Shown here: positions 7,949-17,459 of the stretch, one piece after another | Position numbering within the stretch: the stretch's first letter is position 1 | How the letters are laid out: the number at the start of each line of letters is the position of its first letter | DNA from: an uncultured Lachnospiraceae bacterium | Lineage (GTDB): Bacteria > Bacillota > Clostridia > Lachnospirales > Lachnospiraceae | Length of the DNA: 35,062 nt | Direction of reading: 5' to 3' | Assembly (NCBI GenBank): GCA_947175175.1 | Contig: CAMWLV010000025.1 | Location: 1-35,062, forward strand | Made by a program: the position numbers and the translations under genes | The notes under the pieces: generated by a model | Seen by the model: only the letters and a program-made list of their open reading frames with translations | Told to the model about the DNA's origin: nothing | Databases searched by the model: none

Positions 7949-8188
7949 TTATCGCTGCTTTTCGATCCATTCATCGAAAGCACCCACTACAATATTACCC
8001 TGATTGACTTCACCTGTTTTCATCATCTCACTGAGCGTCCGCGCTTCCTCCATGCGGGCATTTAGATCACCCGGCATATTTTTCAGATAATCCTGAAGCT
8101 GCCATTGCTGATTGAGCAGTCTTGGATTACTCTTAAAAAGGTGCACTGCAAGCCCCTTACAGGTAGTCCAGCCGCATGTCTTCATCAT
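7949..8188 (-). pseudogene. Detached C-terminal fragment of HEAT-like paralog A
   Basis: These 79 residues match the C-terminal end of paralogs B and C: MKTCGWTTCKGLAV here against MKACGWTTCKGLGV in B, then a PGD...EEARTxxEM segment shared by all. It is out of frame with the 557-residue upstream part, which ends at 8157. Compared with paralog B about 83 bp (some 27 codons) are missing at the junction, and 83 is not a multiple of three. The two ATG codons at 8188 and 8185 could allow reinitiation, so a split protein is possible. No convincing ribosome binding site is visible inside the upstream coding sequence. Most likely the remnant of a deletion. Confidence 0.8.
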
Positions 8189-9830
8189 TTAACGCTACCC
8201 AGTTCGTCAGAATCCCATCCGTCTCTTTTGTGAAATGTTCTTTCAGCCATTCTACAAGTTCTTTTGCATGCTGTAAGCGGATTGGTCTCACAACGCTTTT
8301 ATTATAGACATCCACATAAGAGCCATAGAATACATAACTGTTCCTTCGCTGATCCCATATGACATATGCCGCAGCATGAGTGATTGCCTCTATGCACTTT
8401 TTGGACTGTTTTGCAACAAACAGTACTTTATCCCTGACCTGTTCTTCAAGCCAGTCCACACAATCTTCATCCCGGGAAAATTTTACAATAACAGCAGCCG
8501 ACAAAAATTTTGCATTTGATTTTCCAGAATCCTTGTCCTGATACAGCTCCAAAGCAAGTTCCTGTAAATCTGTATCAGGATTGACAATCAGGGAATGCTG
8601 CAGTATTTTTGCCAATACCATTTCAATATCATCGCATATGATCGTACTATCCCAATATGTCTTGGAGCGCAACACGCCATACTGCACGATATTACGTTCA
8701 TAGGATTTCATCCAGATTTCCTTCTCTGCTGCATGCAGTAAACGGTTTATCTTTCCTTTATGCAAAAGCATCTTCCTGTAACATTCACAGACATGTGTTC
8801 CCCCTTTTCCAAAAAGAGCCCTCACAGTATCCAACAGCCTTTCTGCCAGTTCTGTTTTTTCCTTTTCGCCTGCACTGCCTATGCAATCCAGTTTGTCAAG
8901 CATCTGCTCACAGCTTACTGCGACCAGCTCTGCCGCCCAGTTTGTCGTTGTATTCCTCAGATACATTAAAATATTCTCTGGTTTTTTCTTTGCCAGTTTT
9001 CTAAAAATGTTTTCTGCGTCCGCATCCTGCATCTCTGCAAGCGATTCAAAAACCTTATCTTTATTCTTGCCTTTTTCTGTCTTTGACAGATCGCAGAGCA
9101 GTGAGACATTTTTCGGTTCGTGACGAAGCGCATCAATCAATTCGGTACGCACATCCTTCTGTGCCTCGGCAAGCATTCTGATATAAAACTCATTTGCCTC
9201 GGCACCAGCAAGTGCGCTGATCACCTTCACACGGCGCACCATCTCCTTCTTGCCCTTCGGGTCAAAATCCCTGTACAGCGCAGGCAGAACCGTCTTATCA
9301 TTTTCTTCGATCATCCATCGCTCTGCCTGATCTGCAAGTTCTGCATAAGACGCACCCAGCGCTTGTACTAATGCATTTATTACACGATAATCCCTGAAAA
9401 GCTCAGGGTGCTCCTCATGGATATCACACACATATCCATAATGTCCTCCGCCTGATGTCGTTAGCGCTTCCAGAAGCTCCTTTAATGCAGAATATGGCGC
9501 ATTGACAATCAAGCTGCCCGCGTATTGCTCCATATTCAGCGCTCCCACAGACTCGACTTCTCCTACCATATCCACTGTTCCAAGCGTACAGATGACAGCA
9601 TCTGCCAGTGTGATCGTATCAAGCAACGCCCCCTGCACATTCTGACAATTCGGAGATAAAAGCTGTTCTGTCAATTGTCCTACCTTTGCAAAGACGGGAG
9701 AAGCTTTCTCCAACGGCTTGAAGGCATCGTATGCACGTTTCAATCGAAAATCCTCAGACAATAAATTAGTTCCTGCTATGGCAGCCGCGCGAAGGCGCTC
9801 GCGCAGTTCATAAATTGCTCCTGTATCCAT
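8157..9830 (-). CDS. HEAT-like repeat protein, paralog A (C-terminally truncated by frameshift deletion)
   Basis: First of three tandem paralogs by position, 557 residues against about 653-669 for the others. Conserved N-terminal blocks are IYELRERLRAAAIAGTNLL, SPVFAKVGQLTEQLL, LLDTITLADAVICTLG, a GGGHYGYV segment, and DFDPKGKKEMVRRVKVIS. The rest is a series of paired helices suggesting a HEAT-type solenoid; no catalytic motif is evident. Reading continues normally to WVALNDEDM, then a frame change gives five aberrant residues and a stop. The lost tail is found at 7949-8188. The start ATG has GGAG about 10 nt upstream. It lies between paralog B and moxR. In E. coli the corresponding place next to yehL is taken by DUF4132/MolR-type proteins; homology to them is possible but not shown. 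Confidence 0.78.
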   Translation of the reverse strand: MDTGAIYELRERLRAAAIAGTNLLSEDFRLKRAYDAFKPLEKASPVFAKVGQLTEQLLSPNCQNVQGALLDTITLADAVICTLGTVDMVGEVESVGALNMEQYAGSLIVNAPYSALKELLEALTTSGGGHYGYVCDIHEEHPELFRDYRVINALVQALGASYAELADQAERWMIEENDKTVLPALYRDFDPKGKKEMVRRVKVISALAGAEANEFYIRMLAEAQKDVRTELIDALRHEPKNVSLLCDLSKTEKGKNKDKVFESLAEMQDADAENIFRKLAKKKPENILMYLRNTTTNWAAELVAVSCEQMLDKLDCIGSAGEKEKTELAERLLDTVRALFGKGGTHVCECYRKMLLHKGKINRLLHAAEKEIWMKSYERNIVQYGVLRSKTYWDSTIICDDIEMVLAKILQHSLIVNPDTDLQELALELYQDKDSGKSNAKFLSAAVIVKFSRDEDCVDWLEEQVRDKVLFVAKQSKKCIEAITHAAAYVIWDQRRNSYVFYGSYVDVYNKSVVRPIRLQHAKELVEWLKEHFTKETDGILTNWVALNDEDMRLDYL

Positions 9831-9886
9831 CCCTCTAAAACTCCAACTCCTCTCCCATATTCTGTCTTCATCTTATACAGACCTTA

Positions 9887-11848
9887 TCATCTGCTCCATC
9901 CGTCCATATAGCTCTCAAAATCTTCTACTTTCCAATTGTTTACTTTCAACTCCCCACTTCGAATCATCTCACAGATTGTGCGCGCTTCCTCTATGATCGC
10001 CTCATGATCTCCCGGCAGCGATGACACCATCCAGCTGCCTAAAATCCGCGCAGAAACAGGCTTTTTATCTTTTACAAACTTAACACCTAACCCTTTGCAG
10101 GTCGTCCATCCGCATGCTTTCATGTTGCTTAGATACTCGTGATTGTCCCCGGTTATCAATGCTTTTTTATAAAAGTATTCTCCCATCATTTTACACATTT
10201 CTTCATCATTGAATGGTACCCAGCGCGCCAGAATATCATCAACGTCCTTTGAGGAATGCTTCATCAACCACTCCATAATCCCTTTTGCATGCGATAATTT
10301 TATAGAACGTTCGATGCTTTTACACTCTGGGTAAGAAACGTTTATAAAAGAGCCATTCAATTCATAGCTATGCTTTTTTCCATCCCATCTGACATAAACA
10401 GCTGCCTCAGCGACTGCTTTCATCCGCGCTTTCGAAAACTTTGGCACAAGCAGCGCCTTATCCGTAACCTGTTCTTCAAGCCAGTCTGAACAGTCCTCAT
10501 CATTGGAAATTTTCACAGTGACAGCCGCAGGCAAAAATTTTACATTCTGAACCAACTCCATCGCGAGCGCCTGCAGATTCGAATCCGGATTGACGATCAG
10601 CGTATGATGTAAAATTTTTCCCAGCGCTGTTTCGACATCCCTCTCCTCCGTTTTGTACCTGAGCCAATATCGATCGGCTGACAGTACCCCATACAATAAT
10701 ATATCCTGATGCTCCTCATAAACGTTTTTGGGTTTCTGCCATGTTTCTTTGAACAGACCATTTAGCTTTTCTTTTTGCGCGAGCAGCTTTCTGTAGCATT
10801 CACAGATCCGTGCACCTCCTTTTCCAAACAATGCCCTCAATGCAATCTGCAGTTTATCTGATAATTCCCGCTTTTCCTTGTCCGAAATACTGCCTATCAT
10901 ATCCAGTTGACCAAGCATTTTCCCACAGATATCTGCCACCAGTTCTGCTGACCACTCTGTTGTTGTATATTTTAAATAAATTAAAACGGTTTCCGGCTTT
11001 TTCTTTGCCAGTTCCTTAAAAAAGTCATTTACCCTCTCGTCCTGTATCTCTGCAAGCAGTTCAAATACTTTATCCTTATTTTTTCCTTTTTCTGTCTTTG
11101 ACAGATCAAAAAGCAGGGAAAGATTGCCGCGCTCATGACGAAGCGCGTCAATTAATGCAGTGCGCACATCCTTCTGTGCTTCGTCAAGCATCTTAACATA
11201 AAAATCATTCGCCCCGGCTCCCGCAAGTGCACTGATCACATTGACACGGCGCACCATCTCTTTCTTGCCTTTTGGGTCAAAATCCTGATATAATACCGGC
11301 AGAATTGTCTTATCATTATCTTCTATCATCCACTGTTCTATCTGATCCGCAAGTTCTGCATAAGAGGCGCCTAACGCCTGTACCATCACATGTCTTACAC
11401 GATAATCGCGAAAAAGTTCAGGTTTGTTCTCATGTGTATCACATATGTACCCATAATGTCCGCCGCCTGATGTTGTCAGCGCCTCCAATAATCCTTTCAA
11501 AGCAGAATACGGTGCATTGATCATTACACTGCCTGTGTTTTCCTCTGCATTGATTGTTCCCGGAGACTCAATTTCTCCTGACACATCCACTTTCCCAAGT
11601 GTACATATGACAGCATCTGCCAGCGTAATGGTGTCAAGCAGCGCCCCCTGCACATTTTGGCAATCCGGTGTTAAGAGCTGTTCTGTCAATTGCCCGACCT
11701 TGGCAAACACAGGTGAAGCAGTCTCCAGTGGCTTGAATGCCTCGTATGCACGTTTCAATCGAAAATCCTCAGACAGCAGATTTGTTCCTGCCATGGCAGC
11801 TGCGCGAAGGCGCTCGCGCAAATCATAAATTGGTTCTGCATTCATCAT
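9887..11848 (-). CDS. HEAT-like repeat protein, paralog B
   Basis: Intact paralog of 653 residues. It shares nearly the whole N-terminal 280 residues with paralogs A and C (blocks YDLRERLRAAAMAGTNLL, TITLADAVICTLG, DFDPKGKKEMVRRV, KTEKGKNKDKVFE) and diverges more towards the C-terminus, which ends in the conserved GWTTCKGLG and PGD...EEART segments. No signal peptide, membrane segment or catalytic motif is visible; a helical solenoid used for binding is the likely design. The start ATG (11848, with a second ATG three bases on) uses an AAGGA site that overlaps the stop of paralog C only 7 bp upstream, so the two are translationally coupled. Function unknown; operon membership with MoxR and VWA suggests a scaffold or substrate-recognition role. 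Confidence 0.82.
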   Translation of the reverse strand: MMNAEPIYDLRERLRAAAMAGTNLLSEDFRLKRAYEAFKPLETASPVFAKVGQLTEQLLTPDCQNVQGALLDTITLADAVICTLGKVDVSGEIESPGTINAEENTGSVMINAPYSALKGLLEALTTSGGGHYGYICDTHENKPELFRDYRVRHVMVQALGASYAELADQIEQWMIEDNDKTILPVLYQDFDPKGKKEMVRRVNVISALAGAGANDFYVKMLDEAQKDVRTALIDALRHERGNLSLLFDLSKTEKGKNKDKVFELLAEIQDERVNDFFKELAKKKPETVLIYLKYTTTEWSAELVADICGKMLGQLDMIGSISDKEKRELSDKLQIALRALFGKGGARICECYRKLLAQKEKLNGLFKETWQKPKNVYEEHQDILLYGVLSADRYWLRYKTEERDVETALGKILHHTLIVNPDSNLQALAMELVQNVKFLPAAVTVKISNDEDCSDWLEEQVTDKALLVPKFSKARMKAVAEAAVYVRWDGKKHSYELNGSFINVSYPECKSIERSIKLSHAKGIMEWLMKHSSKDVDDILARWVPFNDEEMCKMMGEYFYKKALITGDNHEYLSNMKACGWTTCKGLGVKFVKDKKPVSARILGSWMVSSLPGDHEAIIEEARTICEMIRSGELKVNNWKVEDFESYMDGWSR

Positions 11849-11855
11849 ATTCTTA

Positions 11856-13826
11856 TTATCCTTTATACCAACTATTCATATATTCTTCCAGTTCTGCTGT
11901 ATTGAAATGTTTAACTTTCAGTTCTCCTCTTTTTATCAAACTGCAGACTGTGCGCATTTCTTCCATAATTGCCTCTTTATCCCCAGGCAGCATAGTCAGC
12001 CATCTATATAGAGACCATGTTGGAGTTGATGGTTCATTTTTAAGAATACTTACACCCAATCCCTTACATTCTTTCCATCCGCAATCCTTCATATAATCCA
12101 GATAAAAGCGGTTATCCGGAACAGTCAATGCTCTCTTATAGAAATATTCGCCCATCTCCCTGCATATCGTCTCATCATTTAATGGTACGAACTGTGCCAA
12201 TATCTTGTCAAGCTTTTGCGAGGGCTCCTGTTTTCGAAACCAGCTAATCATCTCTTTCACATACGGCAGATCAATTGTTCGCTCAGCACGCTTGTAATCT
12301 GTGTAATAGACATCTATATATGCACCATATAATTTATAACCATTCTTTTTCCGATCCCACGTGACATAATCCGCCGCCTCAATGACTGCATCCAAGCGCT
12401 CTTTCGCATGTCTGGACACAAGCAGTCCTTTCTCTGGGATCTGCTCTTCAATCCACTCTGCACAGTTTTCATCATTAGAAAATTTTACAGTTGCTGCCGC
12501 CGCCAGAAATTTGATGTTTGCTTTCTTAGGATCTCCATTCTGGTACAATTCCAAAGCAAGCGCCTGCAGGTCCGAATCCGGATTGGCAATCAGGGAATGA
12601 TGCAGAACCTTCCCCAACGCCGTCTCAATATCCAACACATCTGCTTTGTACCAATACTGACCGGGAGTCAGTACACCATAATAAAACGTATCACGCTCAT
12701 ATGTACCTTTTGACTCCTGCCAGGCTTCTTTGAGCAGCGTATTGATCTTATCCTTCTGTGCCAGCAATTTTCGGTAGCATTCACAGATCTGTGTTCCCCC
12801 TTTACCGAACATTGCCCGCACAATATCCTGCAGTCTGTCTGTCAACGCCTGTTTTTCCTTGTCTGAAGCATCGTCTATTGTGTCCAGTTTTTCAAGCATT
12901 TTATTGAAGATATTGACCACCAGCCCAACAGACCATTCTGTCGTTGAATTTCTAAGATATTTTAAGACAGTCTCAGACTTTTTCTTTGCCAGCTTCTGAA
13001 AAAAGTCATTGACCTCCTCCTCCCGCATTGCCGCGAGCATCTCAAATACCCTATCCTTATTTTTCCCTTTTTCTGTCTTTGTCAGTTGAAAAAGCAGAGT
13101 AACATTGCGTGGCTCAAACCGAAGTGCATTGATCAACTCTGTACGCACATCTTTCTGCGCCTCCGCGAGCATCTTGACATAAAAGTCATTTGCCTCTGCG
13201 CCTGCAAGTGCACTGATCACTTTCACACGGCGCACCATTTCTTTCTTGCCCTTCGGATCGAAATCCTTGTATAGCGCCGGCAGAATGGTCTTATCATTAT
13301 CTTCTATCAGCCATTGCTCCACATTATCCGCAAGCCCGGAATAAGAAGCACCCAACGCCTGTACTAAAGCATGATTTACACGATAATCCCGAAAAAGCTC
13401 AGGGTGATTTTCATGCATTTCACATACATATCCATAATGTCCGCCACCTGATGCTGTCAATGCCTCCAATAGCTCCTTCAATATAGAGTATGGTGCATTG
13501 ACAACCAAGCAGCCCGCATTTGTTTCCTCATTAATCGTTCCAGTAAAATCAAATTCCCCAGATACGTCCACTGTCCCAAGTGTACAGATGACAGCATCTG
13601 CCAGTGTGATGGTGTCAAGCAGCGCACCCTGCACATTCTGACAGTCTGGTGATAAGAGCTGTCCTGTCAATTGCCCTACCTTTGCAAAGACAGGCGAAGC
13701 TTTCTCCAGCGGCTTAAATGCCTCATATGCACGCCTTAACCGAAAATCCTCGGACAGCAGATTTGTTCCTGCCATAGCAGCTGCGCGAAGGCGCTCGCGC
13801 AAATCATAAATTGGTGTTGTATCCAT
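11856..13826 (-). CDS. HEAT-like repeat protein, paralog C
   Basis: Intact paralog of 656 residues, first of the tandem trio to be transcribed. The start chosen is the ATG at 13826, six codons inside the longest frame, because AGGAGGGTGGA directly precedes it and the protein then begins MDTTPIYDLRERLR, like its sisters. It carries the same N-terminal blocks as A and B and the C-terminal GWKECKGLGVS segment. Charged helical repeats with the KKKxE(T/N)VLxYLRN(S/T)TTEW block are shared with all four paralogs. Its stop overlaps the ribosome binding site of paralog B. Upstream is a 400-bp structured stretch with no gene, so transcription may start there or read through from the Nudix gene. Confidence 0.82.
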   Translation of the reverse strand: MDTTPIYDLRERLRAAAMAGTNLLSEDFRLRRAYEAFKPLEKASPVFAKVGQLTGQLLSPDCQNVQGALLDTITLADAVICTLGTVDVSGEFDFTGTINEETNAGCLVVNAPYSILKELLEALTASGGGHYGYVCEMHENHPELFRDYRVNHALVQALGASYSGLADNVEQWLIEDNDKTILPALYKDFDPKGKKEMVRRVKVISALAGAEANDFYVKMLAEAQKDVRTELINALRFEPRNVTLLFQLTKTEKGKNKDRVFEMLAAMREEEVNDFFQKLAKKKSETVLKYLRNSTTEWSVGLVVNIFNKMLEKLDTIDDASDKEKQALTDRLQDIVRAMFGKGGTQICECYRKLLAQKDKINTLLKEAWQESKGTYERDTFYYGVLTPGQYWYKADVLDIETALGKVLHHSLIANPDSDLQALALELYQNGDPKKANIKFLAAAATVKFSNDENCAEWIEEQIPEKGLLVSRHAKERLDAVIEAADYVTWDRKKNGYKLYGAYIDVYYTDYKRAERTIDLPYVKEMISWFRKQEPSQKLDKILAQFVPLNDETICREMGEYFYKRALTVPDNRFYLDYMKDCGWKECKGLGVSILKNEPSTPTWSLYRWLTMLPGDKEAIMEEMRTVCSLIKRGELKVKHFNTAELEEYMNSWYKG

Positions 13827-13850
13827 TCCACCCTCCTGTTTCATCTTCCT

Positions 13851-13988
13851 GTTACAGCATCAATCCATGCAAAATCGCTTCGCGATGTCAAAGCCATATA
13901 CCATGGCTTGATGCATCGCTGCCACTACGCTTTCTCACGCGGCTTGCAAAGCCATAATTTGCAGCGTAGTGCAATTCTGAACTGTAAC
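13851..13988. repeat. Inverted-repeat, multi-hairpin intergenic element
   Basis: The stretch is bounded by gttacag (13851-13857) and ctgtaac (13982-13988). It contains four stem-loops: ATCGC-TTC-GCGAT, AAGCCAT-ATACC-ATGGCTT, the nine-pair CACTACGCT (13923-13931) / AGCGTAGTG (13963-13971), and inside that GGCTT-GCA-AAGCC. A related short segment (gttacaagcatcaagccatgcaaaa) lies at 30245-30269. It looks like a MITE- or REP-type non-coding repeat. The following bases to about 14249 hold no gene I can support, so the whole 13845-14249 gap is non-coding as far as I can see. Confidence 0.65.
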
Positions 13989-14249
13989 TCCTATTTTCCA
14001 ATCAGACACATTTTCCCTTGAAATGCAAAGCCATACTTCCTTATTCGCTCCGGCGCAATCCCATTCGCAACCAATGATGCCTCGTACCCAGACTTTACAC
14101 CCGCAAAGCTCATAAAAGTCACCAGATACGTTCCCTATAGTTTCTTTAGTGCATATTCTCCCGAAAGGGATTTCGCTTCCCATACCTTGCGCCCCTCAAA
14201 TAAATCTCCTCTGTCGCGGTATTTGTTTGAAAATGCATTCGACTGTACG

Positions 14250-14648
14250 CTACCACTCCAACTCATAAACTCCATGCTTCTTAAAATCCTCTGCGATTCC
14301 GCCTACAAGCATTGTCTCACATTCCGCCTTTTCTACCCAGCGGTACTCAATATGCTCACTGCCCAAAACCACTTTTTCTTCTGTAGTGGAGCAAAGATAC
14401 ACAACAAAGATCACTTTTTTTCCACAGATCTCATCCAAAGAGGCATATAAAACACTCTCAGGAACTGCCTTCAATCCTGTCTCCTCAAACACTTCCCTCT
14501 CCAGGGCTTCTTCCAAAGACTCCCCTTCCTCTACTTTACCGCCTGGACCTTCCCATCCCCCAAAATCGTCGGGACTGCGGCGAATCAGCAAGGCTTTTTT
14601 CAAATTATGGTTAAGAATTACGCCTTTTACAACTATTTGAGCCTGCAT
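14250..14648 (-). CDS. Nudix (MutT-like) hydrolase
   Basis: Hydrolyses a nucleoside diphosphate linked to another group; the substrate cannot be read from sequence. The 132-residue protein has a perfect Nudix box, GGKVEEGESLEEALEREV followed by FEETGL, matching Gx5Ex7REUxEExGU. It is preceded by a GGWEGPGGKVEEGE context typical of MutT/8-oxo-dGTPase-like members. The start is the ATG at 14648, with GGAGGAGG eight bases upstream; an upstream in-frame ATG at 14702 lies inside the preceding gene and lacks such a site. It begins 22 bp after the AAA/PD-(D/E)XK gene and is probably co-transcribed. Whether it belongs functionally to the Yeh-type module is unclear. Confidence 0.9.
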   Translation of the reverse strand: MQAQIVVKGVILNHNLKKALLIRRSPDDFGGWEGPGGKVEEGESLEEALEREVFEETGLKAVPESVLYASLDEICGKKVIFVVYLCSTTEEKVVLGSEHIEYRWVEKAECETMLVGGIAEDFKKHGVYELEW

Positions 14649-14670
14649 TGGCTTCCTCCTCCAATATCCG

Positions 14671-16248
14671 TTACACGACTGCCTCCACAATTGTCTTCCC
14701 ACAGACTTGAATCTCTTTTACGCCGATTTCCTTTTCTTTGTTAAAGTTAAAGCTTAGCATATAGCCCTTATCCTTATGGTAATAATCCAGATACTCTGTA
14801 AGCTGCTTTTCGCCTCTTTCATTGTATTCCCTGCCATGCCAGATTTTCAGCTCGACAATAAACTGTTCCCCGAGATAATCGACGATAACATCCGTCCTCC
14901 GTTCATCCCTTGTCTGCGCTTCGATATAATAATTTCCTGTTCCATTGATAATCGGCTTTAAGTAGAGCAAAAAGAATTTCCGCCCATACTTTTCAATAAA
15001 ATCCGTATCCTTTTTGTTGTAAATCTCATCAAAGTATTCCACAAATTTTTCCAGAACCAAATCCATGTCCAGTCTGTTATATTTGATAAATTGGGACTTA
15101 TCTCTTCCGCCTTTTACAAATGCCTCACTCTCAAGTGCTTCCTTTGTCATAAAAAGATTCAGCAAATACATTTCAAAAATGCGGTTTGCTATCGCAACAT
15201 GACCGTTTTCCTCTGTCAGAAATCCAAACATTATGCCTATACTGACAGATTTTTCGTCGGGACTAAACGGAATTTTCCTACCCTGATATAATAAATCTTC
15301 TACCATGGAATACAGCTCCTTGTATTGGTCAAGCTGTTTCACCATACTTTCAAATAATGGCGTACTCTCCTTTAAGATATTTGCGACTGCTTTTGCCACA
15401 CCTTCCTTTGACCATGCCTTTTTTCGATTTTCAAAATCATTGCTTCCAGCAATTTTTTCATCAATACGCTTGCATATTGATGAAACAAGGACAGGATATC
15501 CAGAAGTATATTGATATATTTCCTCTGCCACTTTTGGAATATCCATCCCAGTATGATAATCTGCTTCATACTCTTCAAGCATAGATGCAATTTGACCAGA
15601 AGAAAAACTCATATCAATGTCAAAATCAGCAGCGATGTTCCATGGACTGTTGTATTGGTGTTCGGACTCAGGACGCAATTTTAGTTTTAAATTTTTGATA
15701 TTATACACTCCCGCAAGAATAACCGAATGGAAAATTGGCTTTTTATCGCGTTTCAGATAATATCCCCTAAGCTGTGCCAAAAAATCGATAAAAACCTGAT
15801 TATTACCTGCACTGTCAACCTCATCAATCATCAACACGATTGGCCGCGGACTGTTTTTACACATATTGCTCAGATCAATAAACAGCTCCTTTAAACCATA
15901 ACCAGCACTCTCAGATGCAGTCCATGGCAAAGTGATCATCTGATCTTCCATATCTTCCAGCGCCATTGAAATATCTTTTCTAAAAGCTTTCGCAAATACT
16001 GCTTCATCTGAAAAATCTTTCGTTCCCATCAACTGAAAATCCAGTGATATGACAATATACTCCTCTTCCAAATAACCTTCCAGCGCTTCCAGCGTCGTTG
16101 TCTTTCCATATTGTCGTCCCCGGTTGATCACGAAGTAGCTTCCCTCATCAACATAATCTTCTTTTATCTTTTTGACTCTATCATCGAGTTTTACCATATA
16201 GTGCCTTTGTGGTTTGCAAGATCCTGTAATGTTAAACCTGCGTCTCAC
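14671..16248 (-). CDS. AAA ATPase fused to PD-(D/E)XK nuclease-like domain
   Basis: Member of a large family abundant in Clostridia and Bacteroidetes (AAA-ATPase-like plus a C-terminal PD-(D/E)XK domain; Pfam PF09820 and PF08011 from memory). Of 525 residues, the N-terminal NTPase has Walker A GRQYGKT (44-50) and Walker B PIVLMIDEVDSAG (about 144). The C-terminal nuclease-like domain has IEAQTRDERRTDVIVDY and FIVELKIWHG, giving the D...ExK core, plus a conserved Gln/Tyr-rich tail. The GTG start at 16248 has GGGGGAG six bases upstream. The role of this family is not established; mobile or defence-associated functions are often proposed. It sits inside the block that separates the SWIM and HEAT-like D genes from the rest of the Yeh-type set. 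Confidence 0.88.
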   Translation of the reverse strand: MRRRFNITGSCKPQRHYMVKLDDRVKKIKEDYVDEGSYFVINRGRQYGKTTTLEALEGYLEEEYIVISLDFQLMGTKDFSDEAVFAKAFRKDISMALEDMEDQMITLPWTASESAGYGLKELFIDLSNMCKNSPRPIVLMIDEVDSAGNNQVFIDFLAQLRGYYLKRDKKPIFHSVILAGVYNIKNLKLKLRPESEHQYNSPWNIAADFDIDMSFSSGQIASMLEEYEADYHTGMDIPKVAEEIYQYTSGYPVLVSSICKRIDEKIAGSNDFENRKKAWSKEGVAKAVANILKESTPLFESMVKQLDQYKELYSMVEDLLYQGRKIPFSPDEKSVSIGIMFGFLTEENGHVAIANRIFEMYLLNLFMTKEALESEAFVKGGRDKSQFIKYNRLDMDLVLEKFVEYFDEIYNKKDTDFIEKYGRKFFLLYLKPIINGTGNYYIEAQTRDERRTDVIVDYLGEQFIVELKIWHGREYNERGEKQLTEYLDYYHKDKGYMLSFNFNKEKEIGVKEIQVCGKTIVEAVV

Positions 16249-16329
16249 TCTGTCTCCCCCTTCACATCTCAGAGATCATAACTTCGATTCTCATTCTTAG
16301 CAGCCCTGTCGTATTTGGCACTTTCAAAT

Positions 16330-17436
16330 CTAAGCCTTCTTGCGCTTCCAGCCAAACAAGGTCTTCTTAAAATTGCGTTTATTCTCAATCACACGGATAT
16401 CAGCTGGAAATTTGTCCCAATACTCAAAGCCTTTCTTGATATCAACTGGCACACCAAGTCCGTATGCATAAATCTCGCCCAACCCGATTGCACTCAACCG
16501 TTCCCCTGGATATTCTTCAAATTCCCGCTTTGCCGCCGCGTAATCCACAGGTGTCCCCCAGCCTTTCAGGTAACACATACCAAGCATGTCAGATACCCAG
16601 TTACTTCCTTCCCGTGCAATGCGGAAATACTCTATGGCTTTGTTATAGTCTTTCGCAAGACCACGTCCTCCTCTAAAATATACCTTTCCAAGTCTGGAAT
16701 ATGCCCTTGTCTCGCCATGCTCCAATGCCCTCTGATAATACTCCAGGGCAGTCAGAGCGTCATCAATGCCATAGGTATCACCCATTCTAAGCTCACAAAA
16801 GCCAACTCCGTTGTTCGCTCCGAGGTTGATCAATTCCATTTCTTTCTGGTGATTCTTTGGCATACCATGCTCACCTGATGTCAGGATATTGAGATAATTT
16901 TGGAGAACAAAAAAGTTCCCGTTTGCAAGACTCATATCATAGTATTGCATTGCCTTGTACATATATCCGCGAATCATTTCTTCGGTCACCTTGGGATACT
17001 GAAAAAAATCAATCACATCCCCAAAGTAATAGGCATTTCCGATCAAAAGCTGACAGAACGCCTGACCGTCGTTGGCATACGCCTCCACTACATCCCATAT
17101 CTCCCGGAGAGAATGATACGGCGGGTGCACAAAGGTACCATTTGGCGGTATAAATCCTGCAAGACGCATACTTGCAAACATTCCAACCGCACTTCCAAGT
17201 TCTATGCTCTTTCGAAAGCATTCAATCCCTCTATATTCATTTTCCTCAAATCCAAAGACAGGATCAATAAAACTGTCCCCCAGATAACAGCGCCCAAGAA
17301 AGTAATACGCATCTGCATTTCCCTCCTCAGCAGCCTGCTCCAACATCTGCTTTGCCTTGGCTCCTTCTGCCTTATTCCGTCTCACCCAGAGCTGATCTAC
17401 TGCGTATTCCACTCGTTTATCAAAACATTTGCTCAT
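16330..17436 (-). CDS. Sel1-like repeat protein
   Basis: 368 residues composed of Sel1/TPR-type helical pairs. Clear units include AAEEGNADAYYFLGRCYLG, a unit at ALEHGETRAYSRLGKVYFRGG, one at AREGSNWVSDMLGMCYLKGW, and a final AIGLGEIYAYGLGVPVD. Such proteins are adaptors for protein-protein contacts. No signal peptide is present, so it is probably cytoplasmic. The ATG has GGGGGAG seven to eight bases upstream, and the gene begins 23 bp after the two-TM membrane protein gene, so these two form a transcription unit. It is followed by 81 bp without a gene before the AAA/nuclease gene. No enzyme domain is fused to it. Confidence 0.85.
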   Translation of the reverse strand: MSKCFDKRVEYAVDQLWVRRNKAEGAKAKQMLEQAAEEGNADAYYFLGRCYLGDSFIDPVFGFEENEYRGIECFRKSIELGSAVGMFASMRLAGFIPPNGTFVHPPYHSLREIWDVVEAYANDGQAFCQLLIGNAYYFGDVIDFFQYPKVTEEMIRGYMYKAMQYYDMSLANGNFFVLQNYLNILTSGEHGMPKNHQKEMELINLGANNGVGFCELRMGDTYGIDDALTALEYYQRALEHGETRAYSRLGKVYFRGGRGLAKDYNKAIEYFRIAREGSNWVSDMLGMCYLKGWGTPVDYAAAKREFEEYPGERLSAIGLGEIYAYGLGVPVDIKKGFEYWDKFPADIRVIENKRNFKKTLFGWKRKKA

Positions 17437-17459
17437 AAATATGCTCCCCCTTTCCCCAA

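Noticed and set aside
13935-14183. Minus-strand frame of 82 codons, Cys/Trp-rich
   Set aside because: Overlaps the multi-hairpin element, has unusual composition and no clear ribosome binding site. Treated as part of a non-coding repeat region.
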